Assembly (NCBI GenBank): GCA_009780855.1
Contig: WQZG01000001.1
Location: 49,777-113,776 of the forward strand
Reading direction: 5' to 3'
DNA: 64,000 nt
Source of the DNA: Treponema sp.
GTDB lineage: Bacteria > Spirochaetota > Spirochaetia > Treponematales > Breznakiellaceae
The first letter of the stretch is position 1; the number at the start of each line of letters is the position of its first letter. Position numbers and translations under genes: made by a program. The notes below the pieces were generated by a model that saw nothing but the letters and a program-made list of their open reading frames with translations, made no database searches and was not told the DNA's origin. Shown here piece after piece: positions 8,106 through 17,201 of the stretch.

Positions 8106-8891
8106 ATGAATATCAATCCGGCTTTCCAAAGACTGTCCCTTCTCATCGGCAATGACGCGGCCTCGGCACTTGCCGGTACAAAAGTTATTATCTTTGGCCT
8201 GGGCGGTGTCGGAAGCTGGTGCGCGGAAGCTTTGGTCCGTTCCGGCATAGGGAGCATTATCCTTGTTGATTATGACACAATTGATATTACCAATATCAAC
8301 AGACAAATTGAAGCTACGGCAAAAACAATCGGTTTGGCCAAAACCGAAGTTCTCGCTGCGAGGTTAAAAGAAATTAATCCTGAATGTAACGTTGATGTTA
8401 TTGATAAATTTTTTTCGTGCCAAGGAAATAATGATAATAAAAACAATTTAGAAATTCAGGAGAAAACCGCGATGGAATTCGGCATCCCCAATGCCGATTA
8501 CATTATCGATGCCATTGACAGTATAGAAAGCAAACTCGACTTGATTGAATGCGCTGTCCGCTGCGGTGTAACTTTATTTTCTTCAATGGGAATGGCTCTA
8601 AGGCTCGATCCAACCAGGCTGCGCACCGCCGATATCTGGGAAACATCCGGCTGTCCGCTGGCACGGCGTGTCCGCGAAGGCCTTCGTAAACGCGGCTTTA
8701 GCGCGAACTTTACCGCTGTTTACAGTGATGAAAAACCAATTACGCCGGGAGATAAAAAAATTAACGGAAGCGCTGTTACGGTAACAGCCGCGGCGGGCAT
8801 GATCCTGGCAAGTCTGGTAATCCGGGATATTTTCGATATTAATCGTTGCGATAGTAATCGCAGCAATTTAAATCGCTGCGGAGAATCATGA
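8106..8891 (+). CDS. tcdA: tRNA threonylcarbamoyladenosine dehydratase
   Basis: A 261-residue E1-like (ThiF/MoeB-fold) enzyme that uses ATP to cyclise t6A37 to ct6A in tRNA. The nucleotide-binding GLGGVGS lies at residues 31-37, followed by the adenylation arginine in the INRQ box and the family stretch SMGMALRLDPTRLR...DIWETSGCPLARRVR. A low-complexity insert (QGNNDNKNN) lies near residue 115. Close to the C-terminus the DNA repeats with a 15-base period, giving NRCDS-NRSNL-NRCGE. The gene overlaps the TtcA-like gene by 4 bases (ATGA), forming a two-gene tRNA-modification operon. Confidence 0.88.
   Translation: MNINPAFQRLSLLIGNDAASALAGTKVIIFGLGGVGSWCAEALVRSGIGSIILVDYDTIDITNINRQIEATAKTIGLAKTEVLAARLKEINPECNVDVIDKFFSCQGNNDNKNNLEIQEKTAMEFGIPNADYIIDAIDSIESKLDLIECAVRCGVTLFSSMGMALRLDPTRLRTADIWETSGCPLARRVREGLRKRGFSANFTAVYSDEKPITPGDKKINGSAVTVTAAAGMILASLVIRDIFDINRCDSNRSNLNRCGES
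8838..8886 (+). repeat. Three 15-bp degenerate repeats at the 3' end of tcdA
   Basis: Units beginning AATCGTTGC, AATCGCAGC and AATCGCTGC follow each other every 15 bases and stay in frame (Asn-Arg-Cys/Ser). They lie outside the conserved domain and extend the C-terminus. Confidence 0.6.
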
Positions 8892-9652
8892 GCAACCGTT
8901 TTCTGCGCAGGGCTAACGCCGACACCATTGTTGAAAAACTCTGTACCAAAGTAATCATGGAACGCGGGCTAATCGGCCCCGGCGACCGTATTCTTATAGG
9001 CGCGTCAGGCGGCAAGGATTCCACTGTCCTGACCTGGGCGCTGTCCAGGCTGCAGTCTGTAATAAAAATAAATTACGAGTTAAAGGCCCTTCATATTTCC
9101 AATGATTTTGACGGGAATAACTGCAATCCAAATCTCGGCGGATTTTGCTCGGAATGGAACATCCCTTATGAGGACATTAGTATTCCTGTGGAGGGAAGAC
9201 TTAAACCAGGCAGGGAAATGAACTGTTACTGGTGTTCAACGCAGAGACGCACGGAGCTGCTGCGTTACGCAATCGAAAATAATTATAACAAGATCGCCCT
9301 GGGCCATCATCTTGACGACATCATCGAAACTTTTTTTATGAACATGATAAACAAGGGGCAGTTAACCGCAATGCCGGTTTTGCTTGCGTATAAAAAATAT
9401 CCTGTAAGTCTGATCCGGCCGCTGGCCTATCTGGAAGAAAAACAAATTATCGCCTGCGCACGGGAACTCGGCATTTTGGGTTCGGTCTGCACCTGCGCAT
9501 ACGGAGAAAATTCAGGACGAAGGGAAGTCAGGAAAAAAATTGCGGAACTCTGCGGCAGCAGGAGCGAAGTAAAAAGACGAATCCTGGCGGCGTTATCGTA
9601 CGGACCAAAAGATCTGCTAATGGAAAGCGGTGACAGCCAGGGCGGTAACTGA
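8888..9652 (+). CDS. ttcA: TtcA-like tRNA 2-thiolation ATP pyrophosphatase
   Basis: A 254-residue PP-loop (ATP pyrophosphatase) enzyme. SGGKDS lies at residues 40-45, and the MNCYWCSTQRR stretch (CxxC, about 116-119) and GHHLDDIIETFFMN are typical of TtcA, which thiolates cytidine 32 in tRNA with an Fe-S cluster. A third cysteine site appears as VCTCAYG. It is a little shorter than the enteric enzyme. It starts inside the end of tcdA with a GGAG site, and its last 36 bases overlap the end of the opposing hydantoinase gene. The gene symbol is by family; the exact nucleoside target is inference. Confidence 0.78.
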   Translation: MSNRFLRRANADTIVEKLCTKVIMERGLIGPGDRILIGASGGKDSTVLTWALSRLQSVIKINYELKALHISNDFDGNNCNPNLGGFCSEWNIPYEDISIPVEGRLKPGREMNCYWCSTQRRTELLRYAIENNYNKIALGHHLDDIIETFFMNMINKGQLTAMPVLLAYKKYPVSLIRPLAYLEEKQIIACARELGILGSVCTCAYGENSGRREVRKKIAELCGSRSEVKRRILAALSYGPKDLLMESGDSQGGN

Positions 9653-11626
9653 AGTCCCAAGGTATACGGAGCCGTTTTTTGTTTTGCCTTCATGCTTGTT
9701 AAATTCAACGGTAATCGCCGGCTCTCCCCTCCCCCCGCGTTTCACAATCTCCGCGCGCGCTCCGGCCTCCGCTTCGGCGGCTGCAAAAGTCCCGGCCTCC
9801 GCCGCGGTGCGGAACTGCCCGGTCCCGCTAAAACCAAAAACCTTAAAGCCGGTAATTCCGTCTCTGCTGTAATCCGGACGTATCTCCACAGTATAGGAGG
9901 CCCTTATTTTGCCGGCGACAGCGCCAAGCGCGTTTGCGACTTCGTAATGCTGCGGAACAATTGCAGTTGTCCCAAGCAGCCGGGCCACATCATCAAGGAA
10001 GACGCGGATCGGCGCTCCCAGTCCGACCAGGGGATAAGCTGTTTTAAAACCAAAATCCAGGAGCCTGTCCGGGCTTCCCCTTAAAGCGGCTTCGTAACTT
10101 TTTTGTATAAAATATTTGGTTTCTTTTTCTGTTGTTTTTTTATGGAACTTGCGATCGTGATTTTCCAGCAGCATATTGCAGATTTCAAAATAGAGTTTGC
10201 GTTTTACTTCATCGTATACAAGACCGCACAATTGTTCGACAGAAATATCCGTGTTAAAGGCAATGTGTTTGGCGGCCATAAGCGAAGCTTCTGCCGAATA
10301 CGCTGAGAAATCATTTTTTAAATGCATTACATCGGTTGGGGTAAAACCGCACTTCAGAACCACGCCTTCGGCAAGCAGCCGCTGCGGATTAAAATTATAA
10401 ATATCTGAACCCATAAGCTCCGCAGCTTCCCTTACCGGAAGCGGGCCATTTTCCAGTATTTTACAGAATTTTTTTTCGTCTTCCGTATAACGGCCGGAGT
10501 CCCTGATCCCGCTGCCAAGAATAAAATGTTCGTAAATAAAAAGCGAATGTTTGGTATGCGCCTGCGCCAGTTCACGGAGCCTGTCTGTCACAGCAGGATA
10601 TTTGGCGGCGGCAACGCACAGCGGCTGCACCCTGTAGTCTTCAAGATAAATACCGTTGTCATCAAAATGAACGGCGGTATCGCCGCCCAGCCCAAAGGTT
10701 CTTACGGCAAATCCCTTAACAAAAGTTTTCCATTTGCCGACCGAAATCCCGTCTTCCGCCATTACCGGATTTCCGTTTTCCACAAGCGCGATATCGGTTG
10801 TAGTGCCGCCCATATCAATAATGATACAGTCCTTTTGATCCGACAGCAAATTCCCGCCGGAAATACTGGCGGCAGGTCCGGAAAGCAATGTCTCCACCGG
10901 ACGGACACAGGCAAACTCTTCTGACATAAGACTGCAATCGCTCCGTACAATAACGGTCCTGGCATTTATTTCCCTTTCGGCCATGGCCTTTTTAATCGCG
11001 TCAAGAAATTCCTTGATCACCGGGAATAGCCTTGCGTTAAGCAAGGTGCCGGCCGCTCTCTGCAGACTGTTCAAATCGCTGAACAGTTCATAACCGCAGA
11101 CAACCGGAATCGGATAAATTTCGCGGAACAGCGAAGCCGCTTTTTTTTCCAGCACGGCGTTATTCTTCATCGCGTAAAGTTCTATTATTCCCGCGCCGTC
11201 GAGGTTATTGAATTTTTCTTTTATACTTTTGGTAAGCAAATCCCAGTCCGGTTCCCTTTCAGCCTGGCCTGAAAAAGTTGTATAGCTATCCTGAATATGA
11301 ATTTCGCCGGCCGGAGGAAGCCCGTATTTGCCTCCCAGTTCATTAATAACTTTCCCGTCGCCGCCCAAAAAAACAAGCTTGGCCCTGCCTCCGCGATCTT
11401 CCACGCAGGCATTGGTGGCCAGGGTTGTGGAAAGAGATAAAAAATCCGCGAGTTTGAGTTTATCCGCGGGCAGAGCCGACAGTGCTTCCAGAATACCGAT
11501 GGATAAATCCTGTCTGGTAGTTAAAGCTTTTGCGGCTGCGATTAATTTATTTTCCGAAAAATCATAGATGACTGCATCGGTGTAAGTTCCGCCGGTGTCT
11601 ATTCCAATGCCTAATTTGCTGTCCAT
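9617..11626 (-). CDS. Hydantoinase A / oxoprolinase family protein
   Basis: A 669-residue protein of the HyuA/OXP1 class, actin-like ATPases that open hydantoin or 5-oxoproline rings with ATP. The N-terminal phosphate loop GIGIDTGGTYTDAVIYD, the central DMGGTTTDIALV and GLGGDTAV are clear. No HyuB-type partner subunit is next to it, so it may act alone or with a distant partner. The C-terminal 60 residues are Ala/Glu-rich (FAAAEAEAGARAE) and less conserved. It is convergent with the TtcA-like gene, with a 36-base overlap of coding ends. Confidence 0.85.
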   Translation of the reverse strand: MDSKLGIGIDTGGTYTDAVIYDFSENKLIAAAKALTTRQDLSIGILEALSALPADKLKLADFLSLSTTLATNACVEDRGGRAKLVFLGGDGKVINELGGKYGLPPAGEIHIQDSYTTFSGQAEREPDWDLLTKSIKEKFNNLDGAGIIELYAMKNNAVLEKKAASLFREIYPIPVVCGYELFSDLNSLQRAAGTLLNARLFPVIKEFLDAIKKAMAEREINARTVIVRSDCSLMSEEFACVRPVETLLSGPAASISGGNLLSDQKDCIIIDMGGTTTDIALVENGNPVMAEDGISVGKWKTFVKGFAVRTFGLGGDTAVHFDDNGIYLEDYRVQPLCVAAAKYPAVTDRLRELAQAHTKHSLFIYEHFILGSGIRDSGRYTEDEKKFCKILENGPLPVREAAELMGSDIYNFNPQRLLAEGVVLKCGFTPTDVMHLKNDFSAYSAEASLMAAKHIAFNTDISVEQLCGLVYDEVKRKLYFEICNMLLENHDRKFHKKTTEKETKYFIQKSYEAALRGSPDRLLDFGFKTAYPLVGLGAPIRVFLDDVARLLGTTAIVPQHYEVANALGAVAGKIRASYTVEIRPDYSRDGITGFKVFGFSGTGQFRTAAEAGTFAAAEAEAGARAEIVKRGGRGEPAITVEFNKHEGKTKNGSVYLGTSVTALAVTAFH

Positions 11627-11738
11627 TCAGTAAATATAAATAGTTATAAAAAAATTGTCTATAAAAACATCTATTATTTTTACTCAATTGCTTTTATATT
11701 AAAAAACATATATGAACATATAAAAAAGAGGAGAAATC

Positions 11739-12443
11739 ATGTCGATCCATATCACTGCCAAAAATGGGGAAATTGCGGATTCCATACTGCTGCCCGGAGA
11801 TCCCCTGCGGGCAAAATTCATCGCGGAAAATTTTTTGGAAAATCCCAAACAATACAATGATATCAGAAACATGCTGGGATATACCGGACTGTACAAGGGG
11901 AAAAAAGTCTCTGTACAGGGGACAGGTATGGGTATTCCCTCAATATCAATTTACGTAAATGAGCTCTTCAGGGATTACGGTGTGCAGAAGGCGATCCGCA
12001 TAGGAACGGCCGGTGCAATCCGGGAAGATGTAAAACTGCGCGACCTGGTTATCGCGCTGTCCGCAAGTACGGATTCCGGCGCAAACAAAATCCGGTTCGG
12101 GGGCAGAAGTTACGCGCCCACCGCGTCCTGGAGACTGATTAAGGCAGCCTGGGACATAGCGCAGGCCAAGGGATTTTCACCCAAGGCCGGACCGGTAATT
12201 TCCTCGGATATGTTCTATACCGAAAATCCCGATGACTGGAAATTATGGGCAAAGTTCGGCTGCCTGGCCGTGGAAATGGAAACCGCGGAACTGTATACGC
12301 TCGCGGCAAAATACAACAGGGAAGCCCTTTGTATGCTTACAATTTCGGACAGCCTGGTTACCGGAGAAGCCACCACTCCGCAGGAAAGGCAGACTACGTT
12401 TACAGCAATGATGGAAGTGGCGTTGGAAACAGTAGTTTCCTAG
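11739..12443 (+). CDS. deoD: Purine-nucleoside phosphorylase, DeoD type
   Basis: A 234-residue hexameric-type purine nucleoside phosphorylase, which splits (deoxy)purine nucleosides with phosphate in the salvage pathway. The [14 protein letters not shown] motif, [30 protein letters not shown] and the catalytic Asp in [10 protein letters not shown] all match. The start has AGAGGAG 6 bases upstream. Length is standard for the family. The end of the gene and its stop codon lie in the first unit of a 17-bp tandem repeat. It is single, with phosphofructokinase about 100 bases downstream on the same strand. Confidence 0.95.
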   Translation: MSIHITAKNGEIADSILLPGDPLRAKFIAENFLENPKQYNDIRNMLGYTGLYKGKKVSVQGTGMGIPSISIYVNELFRDYGVQKAIRIGTAGAIREDVKLRDLVIALSASTDSGANKIRFGGRSYAPTASWRLIKAAWDIAQAKGFSPKAGPVISSDMFYTENPDDWKLWAKFGCLAVEMETAELYTLAAKYNREALCMLTISDSLVTGEATTPQERQTTFTAMMEVALETVVS

Positions 12444-12477
12444 AAACTGTAGTTTACTAAAAACAGTAGTTTCCTAA
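12427..12477 (+). repeat. Three 17-bp tandem repeats spanning the deoD stop
   Basis: AAACAGTAGTTTCCTA at 12427 and 12461, with AAACTGTAGTTTACTA at 12444, repeat every 17 bases. Each unit ends with a stop triplet (TAG 12441, TAA 12458, TAA 12475). Because 17 is not a multiple of 3, the units close all three reading frames. Each unit is also partly self-complementary (AAAC...GTTT). Confidence 0.8.
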
Positions 12478-12544
12478 TTGCTTGCGAATCCGTCCGCAAA
12501 GTTTTATAATATAAAAAATTAATTTTACATAAAAAGGAAAATTT

Positions 12545-13888
12545 ATGGCCGCAAATTTTGATTTTACCATAGATGAACTGGGCAACCGCAACATAAGATC
12601 TCCGATTGCCATGTCAACAACCAGGGGCGATTTGGTCGCGAATTATGTTACGGACAAGCAGTATGTACGGTATCAGACCGAAGTAAAAGTCGGGGCGCAG
12701 GCGCCGCTCAAACGGAGCCATATCCTGGAATGTGCAGGCCCCCGGGAAATGATTTATTTTACTCCGGCCCATGTACACGCGGGCATAGTTACCTGCGGCG
12801 GCCTTTGCCCGGGCCTCAATGACGTAATCCGCTCGGTGACCCGCTGTCTCTGGTACCGTTACGGGGTAAAACGAATTTCCGGCATTCAGTATGGATACAA
12901 GGGATTTCTGCCCGAATATCAATACGGAATCAAACGCCTGGATCCGGATGTTGTCGACGACATCCATAAACTCGGGGGCACCTTCCTGGGCAGTTCGCGC
13001 GGCGGCGGCAGGGAAACCGCCAAGATTGTTGACGCAATTGAACAGCTAAATCTCAACATGCTTTTTACAATCGGCGGAGACGGTACCCAGCACGGAAGTC
13101 TGGAAATCGCCGAGGAAATGGAAAGACGCAAGCTTAAAATCGCCCTGGTAGGAATTCCAAAAACCGTTGACAATGACTTCGCCATAATCCAGAAATCATT
13201 CGGTTTTGATACCGCCGTTGACAAGGCTGTTGAAGTTGTCGCGGCAGCGCACATGGAAGCAAATTCCGCGATAAACGGAATCGGCCTGGTAAAGGTAATG
13301 GGACGTGAATCCGGTTTTATCGCGGCGCATACGGCCCTTGCCAGCCACGAAGTCAATTTCGTCCTTATTCCTGAAGTTCCCTTTAACCTTGAAGGCTACA
13401 ACGGTTTCCTGACACACCTTGAAAAACGTATGATGAACCGCCACCACGCGGTCATCGTTATCGCCGAAGGCGCGATGCAGGATCAGCTTATGACCGACAA
13501 GAAGACAGACGCCAGCGGCAATCCCAAGATGGCAGATGTGGGCGTTTATCTGCGTGACAGAATCAACAAATATTTTGACGAAAAAAAGATTGAAATTAAC
13601 CTCAAATATATCGATCCCAGTTATATAATCCGTTCCGCTCCCGCAAATCCATCTGATTCCATTTACTGCGAGAGGCTGGGAAACGCGGCGGTCCACGCGG
13701 CAATGGCGGGCAAAACCAAAATGATCATCGGGCTGGTAAACAACGAATTTGTCCACGTGCCGATCAAGGCGGTAATTTCCTCCAGAAACCAGGTCGATCC
13801 CGAGGGCAACCTGTGGCGGGATACACTGGACGCCACGCATCAGCCCGCGCTGATGGTTAACCAGTTTACAGAAACCAAAACAAAATAA
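12545..13888 (+). CDS. 6-phosphofructokinase, spirochaetal long class
   Basis: A 447-residue phosphofructokinase that phosphorylates fructose 6-phosphate at C1, the committed step of glycolysis. [15 protein letters not shown] (83-97), GGDGT (177-181), PKTVDND (205-211), GRESGF and the C-terminal substrate residues are visible. Its length and N-terminal extension match the class found in Treponema and Borrelia. GGDGT carries Gly where pyrophosphate-dependent enzymes usually have a second Asp (GGDD), which points to ATP as donor. It is preceded by AAAAGGAAAATTT and followed by the LarA-like gene 36 bases later. Confidence 0.88.
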   Translation: MAANFDFTIDELGNRNIRSPIAMSTTRGDLVANYVTDKQYVRYQTEVKVGAQAPLKRSHILECAGPREMIYFTPAHVHAGIVTCGGLCPGLNDVIRSVTRCLWYRYGVKRISGIQYGYKGFLPEYQYGIKRLDPDVVDDIHKLGGTFLGSSRGGGRETAKIVDAIEQLNLNMLFTIGGDGTQHGSLEIAEEMERRKLKIALVGIPKTVDNDFAIIQKSFGFDTAVDKAVEVVAAAHMEANSAINGIGLVKVMGRESGFIAAHTALASHEVNFVLIPEVPFNLEGYNGFLTHLEKRMMNRHHAVIVIAEGAMQDQLMTDKKTDASGNPKMADVGVYLRDRINKYFDEKKIEINLKYIDPSYIIRSAPANPSDSIYCERLGNAAVHAAMAGKTKMIIGLVNNEFVHVPIKAVISSRNQVDPEGNLWRDTLDATHQPALMVNQFTETKTK

Positions 13889-13924
13889 TTTCTGTGATAA
13901 AGTAATTTTATTAAGGTGTGTACG

Positions 13925-15244
13925 ATGGAACAAAAAACTTATATAGCCAGGGGCGGCCCTGATTTGGAATTATCGGAGAAGGAAGCCGGTGAGTTACTGG
14001 CCGGCGTTCTTTCGCAGGCTCTTGCGGATAATAAAAACTCCGGGCCGGTCCTGATACTTCCTCCGGACATTACCCGGTTTTACTCCAGGGCCGGTTACCT
14101 GACCGATATTGCCTCAGGCGTTCTGGGCTCCAGGCTTGGGGCGGTGATGCCGGCGCTTGGCACCCACATGGCTATGACCCCGGAAGAAATCAAAAGGATG
14201 TTTCCCAAAACACCGGCCGGAAAATTCCTGGTGCACGACTGGCGCAACGATGTAAAGGAACTGGGCCGTATCGAAGAGGGCTGGATCGAAAAGAACACAG
14301 ACGGCAAGGTTAAATATGACTGGCCGGTACAGGTAAATAAACTTCTCACCGAAGGTAAATTTTCCATGGTTATTTCCATAGGCCAGGTTGTCCCACATGA
14401 AGTAATCGGTATGGCCAACCATACAAAGAACCTGTTTGTGGGAACCGGGGGCAAGGAAGCCATCGACAAAAGCCATTTTGCCGGCGCGGCTTATGGCATG
14501 GAAAAAATGATGGGCCGTTTGGACACTCCGGTAAGGAGAATGTTCGACGAAGGCTTCGCCAGATTCGGCGGCAAACTGCCTCCCGTGCTTTACGTCTTAA
14601 CAGTGGTCGGATCAAGGAAACCCGGAGAAGCCGCAGGCCCGTCAACCGCAATAAGGGGATTGTTTATCGGGTTTGGCAGGGAATGTTTTGAAAAAGCCGC
14701 CGCGCTTGCCGCAAAAGTAAATGTGGATATTCTGGATGAGCCGGTTAAAAAAGCGGTTGTATATCTAGAGCCGGAGGAATTCAGAACAACATGGCTGGGT
14801 AACAAGGCTGTCTACCGGACCCGTATGGCCATGGCAGACGGCGGTGAACTGTTAATACTCGCGCCGGGTCTGGAACGATTCGGCGAAGACCTGGAAGTTG
14901 ACAAACTAATCCGCAAATACGGCTACAACCCAAGCGCGGTAATTCTGGAAAAAGTAAACAGGGAAAAAGAACTCGCCCAAAACCTGAGCGTGGCCGCCCA
15001 CTTAATCCACGGCTGCAGTGAAGGCCGCTTTACGATAAAATATTGTCCCGGCCCCAAAGTAAGTAAAAATGAAATTGAATCCGCGGGGTTCCAATGGGGC
15101 AGCCTCGAAGAAGCCCAAAAACGCTATGATATTAACAAACTGTCTTTGGGCTGGAACACACATACCGACGGCGAAAAATTTTTCTATGTGCCCAATCCGG
15201 CGCTCGGATTATGGGCGCAGCGGCAGCGTTTCTTTGCAAGCTAA
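13925..15244 (+). CDS. LarA-like (DUF2088) racemase-family protein
   Basis: A 439-residue protein related to the nickel-pincer lactate racemase LarA. LPPDITR near the N-terminus, the His of PALGTHMAMT and the His of VVPHEVIGMANHTKNLFVG correspond to the cofactor and catalytic histidine regions of the family. The ATG at 13925 is chosen (AAGG 9 bases upstream) over a GTG at 13916. No lar cofactor genes (larB, C, E) are in the window, so the true substrate and cofactor are open; a sugar-acid or hydroxyacid epimerase is plausible. The oxidoreductase gene follows 29 bases on, so the two are probably one unit. Confidence 0.75.
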   Translation: MEQKTYIARGGPDLELSEKEAGELLAGVLSQALADNKNSGPVLILPPDITRFYSRAGYLTDIASGVLGSRLGAVMPALGTHMAMTPEEIKRMFPKTPAGKFLVHDWRNDVKELGRIEEGWIEKNTDGKVKYDWPVQVNKLLTEGKFSMVISIGQVVPHEVIGMANHTKNLFVGTGGKEAIDKSHFAGAAYGMEKMMGRLDTPVRRMFDEGFARFGGKLPPVLYVLTVVGSRKPGEAAGPSTAIRGLFIGFGRECFEKAAALAAKVNVDILDEPVKKAVVYLEPEEFRTTWLGNKAVYRTRMAMADGGELLILAPGLERFGEDLEVDKLIRKYGYNPSAVILEKVNREKELAQNLSVAAHLIHGCSEGRFTIKYCPGPKVSKNEIESAGFQWGSLEEAQKRYDINKLSLGWNTHTDGEKFFYVPNPALGLWAQRQRFFAS

Positions 15245-15273
15245 CAAAAATTACAATCTTAAAGGAGCATAAT

Positions 15274-16356
15274 ATGGCCAAAAAATTACGTTATGGTTTA
15301 GTCGGCTGCGGCGGTATTGCCAACGGCAAACATCTTCCCGCAATCAAAAACCTCCAGGATGTGGAAATTGCCGCTTTCTGTGATATTGTTCCGGAACGGG
15401 CAAAAAAAGCCAATCTGGAATATTCGGGCGGTAAAGGAAAAATCTTTACCGATTACCGGGAACTTCTAAAGGAAGACCTGGACGCCGTTTTTGTCCTTAC
15501 GCCCAATATTTCACACAGTGAGATTTCAATTGCCGCCCTCAAGTCCGGCAAAAACGTGCTGTGTGAAAAGCCCATGGCCAAGAACTATAAAGAAGCACAG
15601 GCAATGATCGCGGCCCGCGATGAAAGCAAGAAACTTCTTACTATCGGCTACCAGGGCCGTTACAGGGCGGACAGCCTCTACCTCAAGCAGGAATGCCAGA
15701 CCGGCGCTCTGGGGGAAATCTATTTCGCAAAGGCAACGGCAATCAGGCGCCGGGCGGTTCCTACCTGGGGAGTTTTTCTTGATGAAGAAAAACAGGGCGG
15801 CGGCCCCCTCATTGACATCGGAACCCACGCGCTGGATTTGACCCTTTTTATGATGGACAATTACGAACCCGCATACGCTGTCGGCACTACCTACCATAAA
15901 CTGAACAAAGACAAAAACGCGGGAAACGCCTGGGGTGACTGGGATCCCAAAAAATTCACGGTAGAAGATTCCGCGTTTGGTTTTATCGTAATGAAGAACG
16001 GCGCAACAATTATTCTACAGTCAAGCTGGGCCTTAAACACAACCGAAGTGCGCGAGGCGGTTACCACCCTGTGCGGTACAAAGGGCGGCGCGGATATGCC
16101 GGAAGCCGGGTGTCTGGTAATGAACGGCGTAAAAAACGGCCGGCAATATACGCTGACCCCCAATGTCAAAGCCGGGGGCGTTGCTTTTTATGACGGCGTT
16201 TCCGCAAAACCGGAAGACCTGGAAGCCCAGACATTTGCCAGCGCCATTCGCGGCAAAGGCAAACTATATGTATTGCCGGAGCAGGCCGCGGTTGTTACCC
16301 AGATTCTTGAGGGCATCTATATTTCCGCAAAATCCGGGAAACCGCATTATTTTTAA
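15274..16356 (+). CDS. Gfo/Idh/MocA-family oxidoreductase
   Basis: A 360-residue NAD(P)-dependent sugar or polyol dehydrogenase. The Rossmann motif GLVGCGGIA is at the N-terminus, the EKPMA lysine motif follows near residue 95, and GGGPLIDIGTHALDL with its catalytic histidine is near 175-190. AAAGGAG lies 7 bases before the ATG. It follows the LarA-like gene and probably acts on the same class of hydroxyacid or sugar; the substrate cannot be told. Its last 4 bases overlap the end of the opposing methyltransferase gene. Confidence 0.88.
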   Translation: MAKKLRYGLVGCGGIANGKHLPAIKNLQDVEIAAFCDIVPERAKKANLEYSGGKGKIFTDYRELLKEDLDAVFVLTPNISHSEISIAALKSGKNVLCEKPMAKNYKEAQAMIAARDESKKLLTIGYQGRYRADSLYLKQECQTGALGEIYFAKATAIRRRAVPTWGVFLDEEKQGGGPLIDIGTHALDLTLFMMDNYEPAYAVGTTYHKLNKDKNAGNAWGDWDPKKFTVEDSAFGFIVMKNGATIILQSSWALNTTEVREAVTTLCGTKGGADMPEAGCLVMNGVKNGRQYTLTPNVKAGGVAFYDGVSAKPEDLEAQTFASAIRGKGKLYVLPEQAAVVTQILEGIYISAKSGKPHYF

Positions 16357-17171
16357 ATATTAAAAAGTTCGTATAAAAACAGGTTTGCCGCCTGCGCGAC
16401 ATTAAGGCTTTCCATAAGGCCTGTGCCCGGGATTCTTACCAGAACAGTACATCTGTCGGTAACTTCCCGGGGCAGGCCGGTTTCTTCATTGCCCAGAACA
16501 ACGGCGATTCCGGGCCGCCCGGACTGGCCGCCGGAGTCATCGCGCAGTGTTGATTTTTTTTCATTAATAATCTGAACCAGGTCTCCTATACGCTGCCTGG
16601 CCCGCATTTCCGCTCCGACGGTTATAATCCGGCGGGAGGCGTCTCTTAACAGGGCCGCGGTATCCCTTACGGTGCGGATCCTGACGTGTTCCATGCCGCC
16701 CTCTGCTATACGGTAAGCGCTCGTAGTAAGCTGGGCGCCGGGATCGGATTCCGACATTATAATCAGGGGGGCATCAAAAAAGGCTGCCGACCTTACAATG
16801 GCGCCGAAGTTATGATCATTTCCTATTGAATGAAGCACCAGGCCCGTAATTCCCTTCTGCGCCCATTCATCAAGATCTTCGCGGTTTAATGGTAAAAGTT
16901 CAGGCGCGTAAATCATGGCAACAACACCCTGGTGGTGGCTTGTCTTGCAGATTTTTTCAAGTTCCTCGTCTTCGCATATTTTATAGGGCCTTTTACGTTC
17001 CGCGAGGTTTTTACAGAGCCCCGAAAATAACTGGATCTTCTCCTCGCGGAGGAACAGGCGGTTAATGGATTCCGGATGATATTGCGCGGCCGCGGCTACA
17101 GCATTGATACCGCAGATTGCCAGTTCCTCTGTCAGTTTGTTTCTCATAATCCGAGTATAATCCGTGTACAT
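16353..17171 (-). CDS. SpoU/TrmH-family RNA 2'-O-ribose methyltransferase
   Basis: A 272-residue SPOUT methyltransferase that transfers a methyl group from SAM to a ribose 2'-OH in rRNA or tRNA. An N-terminal substrate-binding domain is followed by motif 1 (SIGNDHNFGAIVRSAA), motif 2 (VVLGNEETGLP) and motif 3 (IPGTGLMESLNVAQAANLFLYE), which form the knotted SAM site. A Ser/Gly-rich insert (TLRDDSGGQSGRPG) precedes motif 2. Two starts are possible (17171 or an ATG at 17147); neither has a strong ribosome site. Target RNA unknown. Confidence 0.88.
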   Translation of the reverse strand: MYTDYTRIMRNKLTEELAICGINAVAAAAQYHPESINRLFLREEKIQLFSGLCKNLAERKRPYKICEDEELEKICKTSHHQGVVAMIYAPELLPLNREDLDEWAQKGITGLVLHSIGNDHNFGAIVRSAAFFDAPLIIMSESDPGAQLTTSAYRIAEGGMEHVRIRTVRDTAALLRDASRRIITVGAEMRARQRIGDLVQIINEKKSTLRDDSGGQSGRPGIAVVLGNEETGLPREVTDRCTVLVRIPGTGLMESLNVAQAANLFLYELFNI

Positions 17172-17201
17172 GAATCAACCAAGATGTTAAAATAATACTT
17201 T

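Noticed and set aside
8049..8306. N-terminal extension of the enolase-family gene
   Set aside because: It would overlap the divergent tcdA coding start; the ATG at 8048 with GGAGGG is clearly better.
13196..13933. 245-codon minus-strand frame opposite phosphofructokinase
   Set aside because: It mirrors the codon pattern of a well-conserved gene on the other strand and has no domain features.
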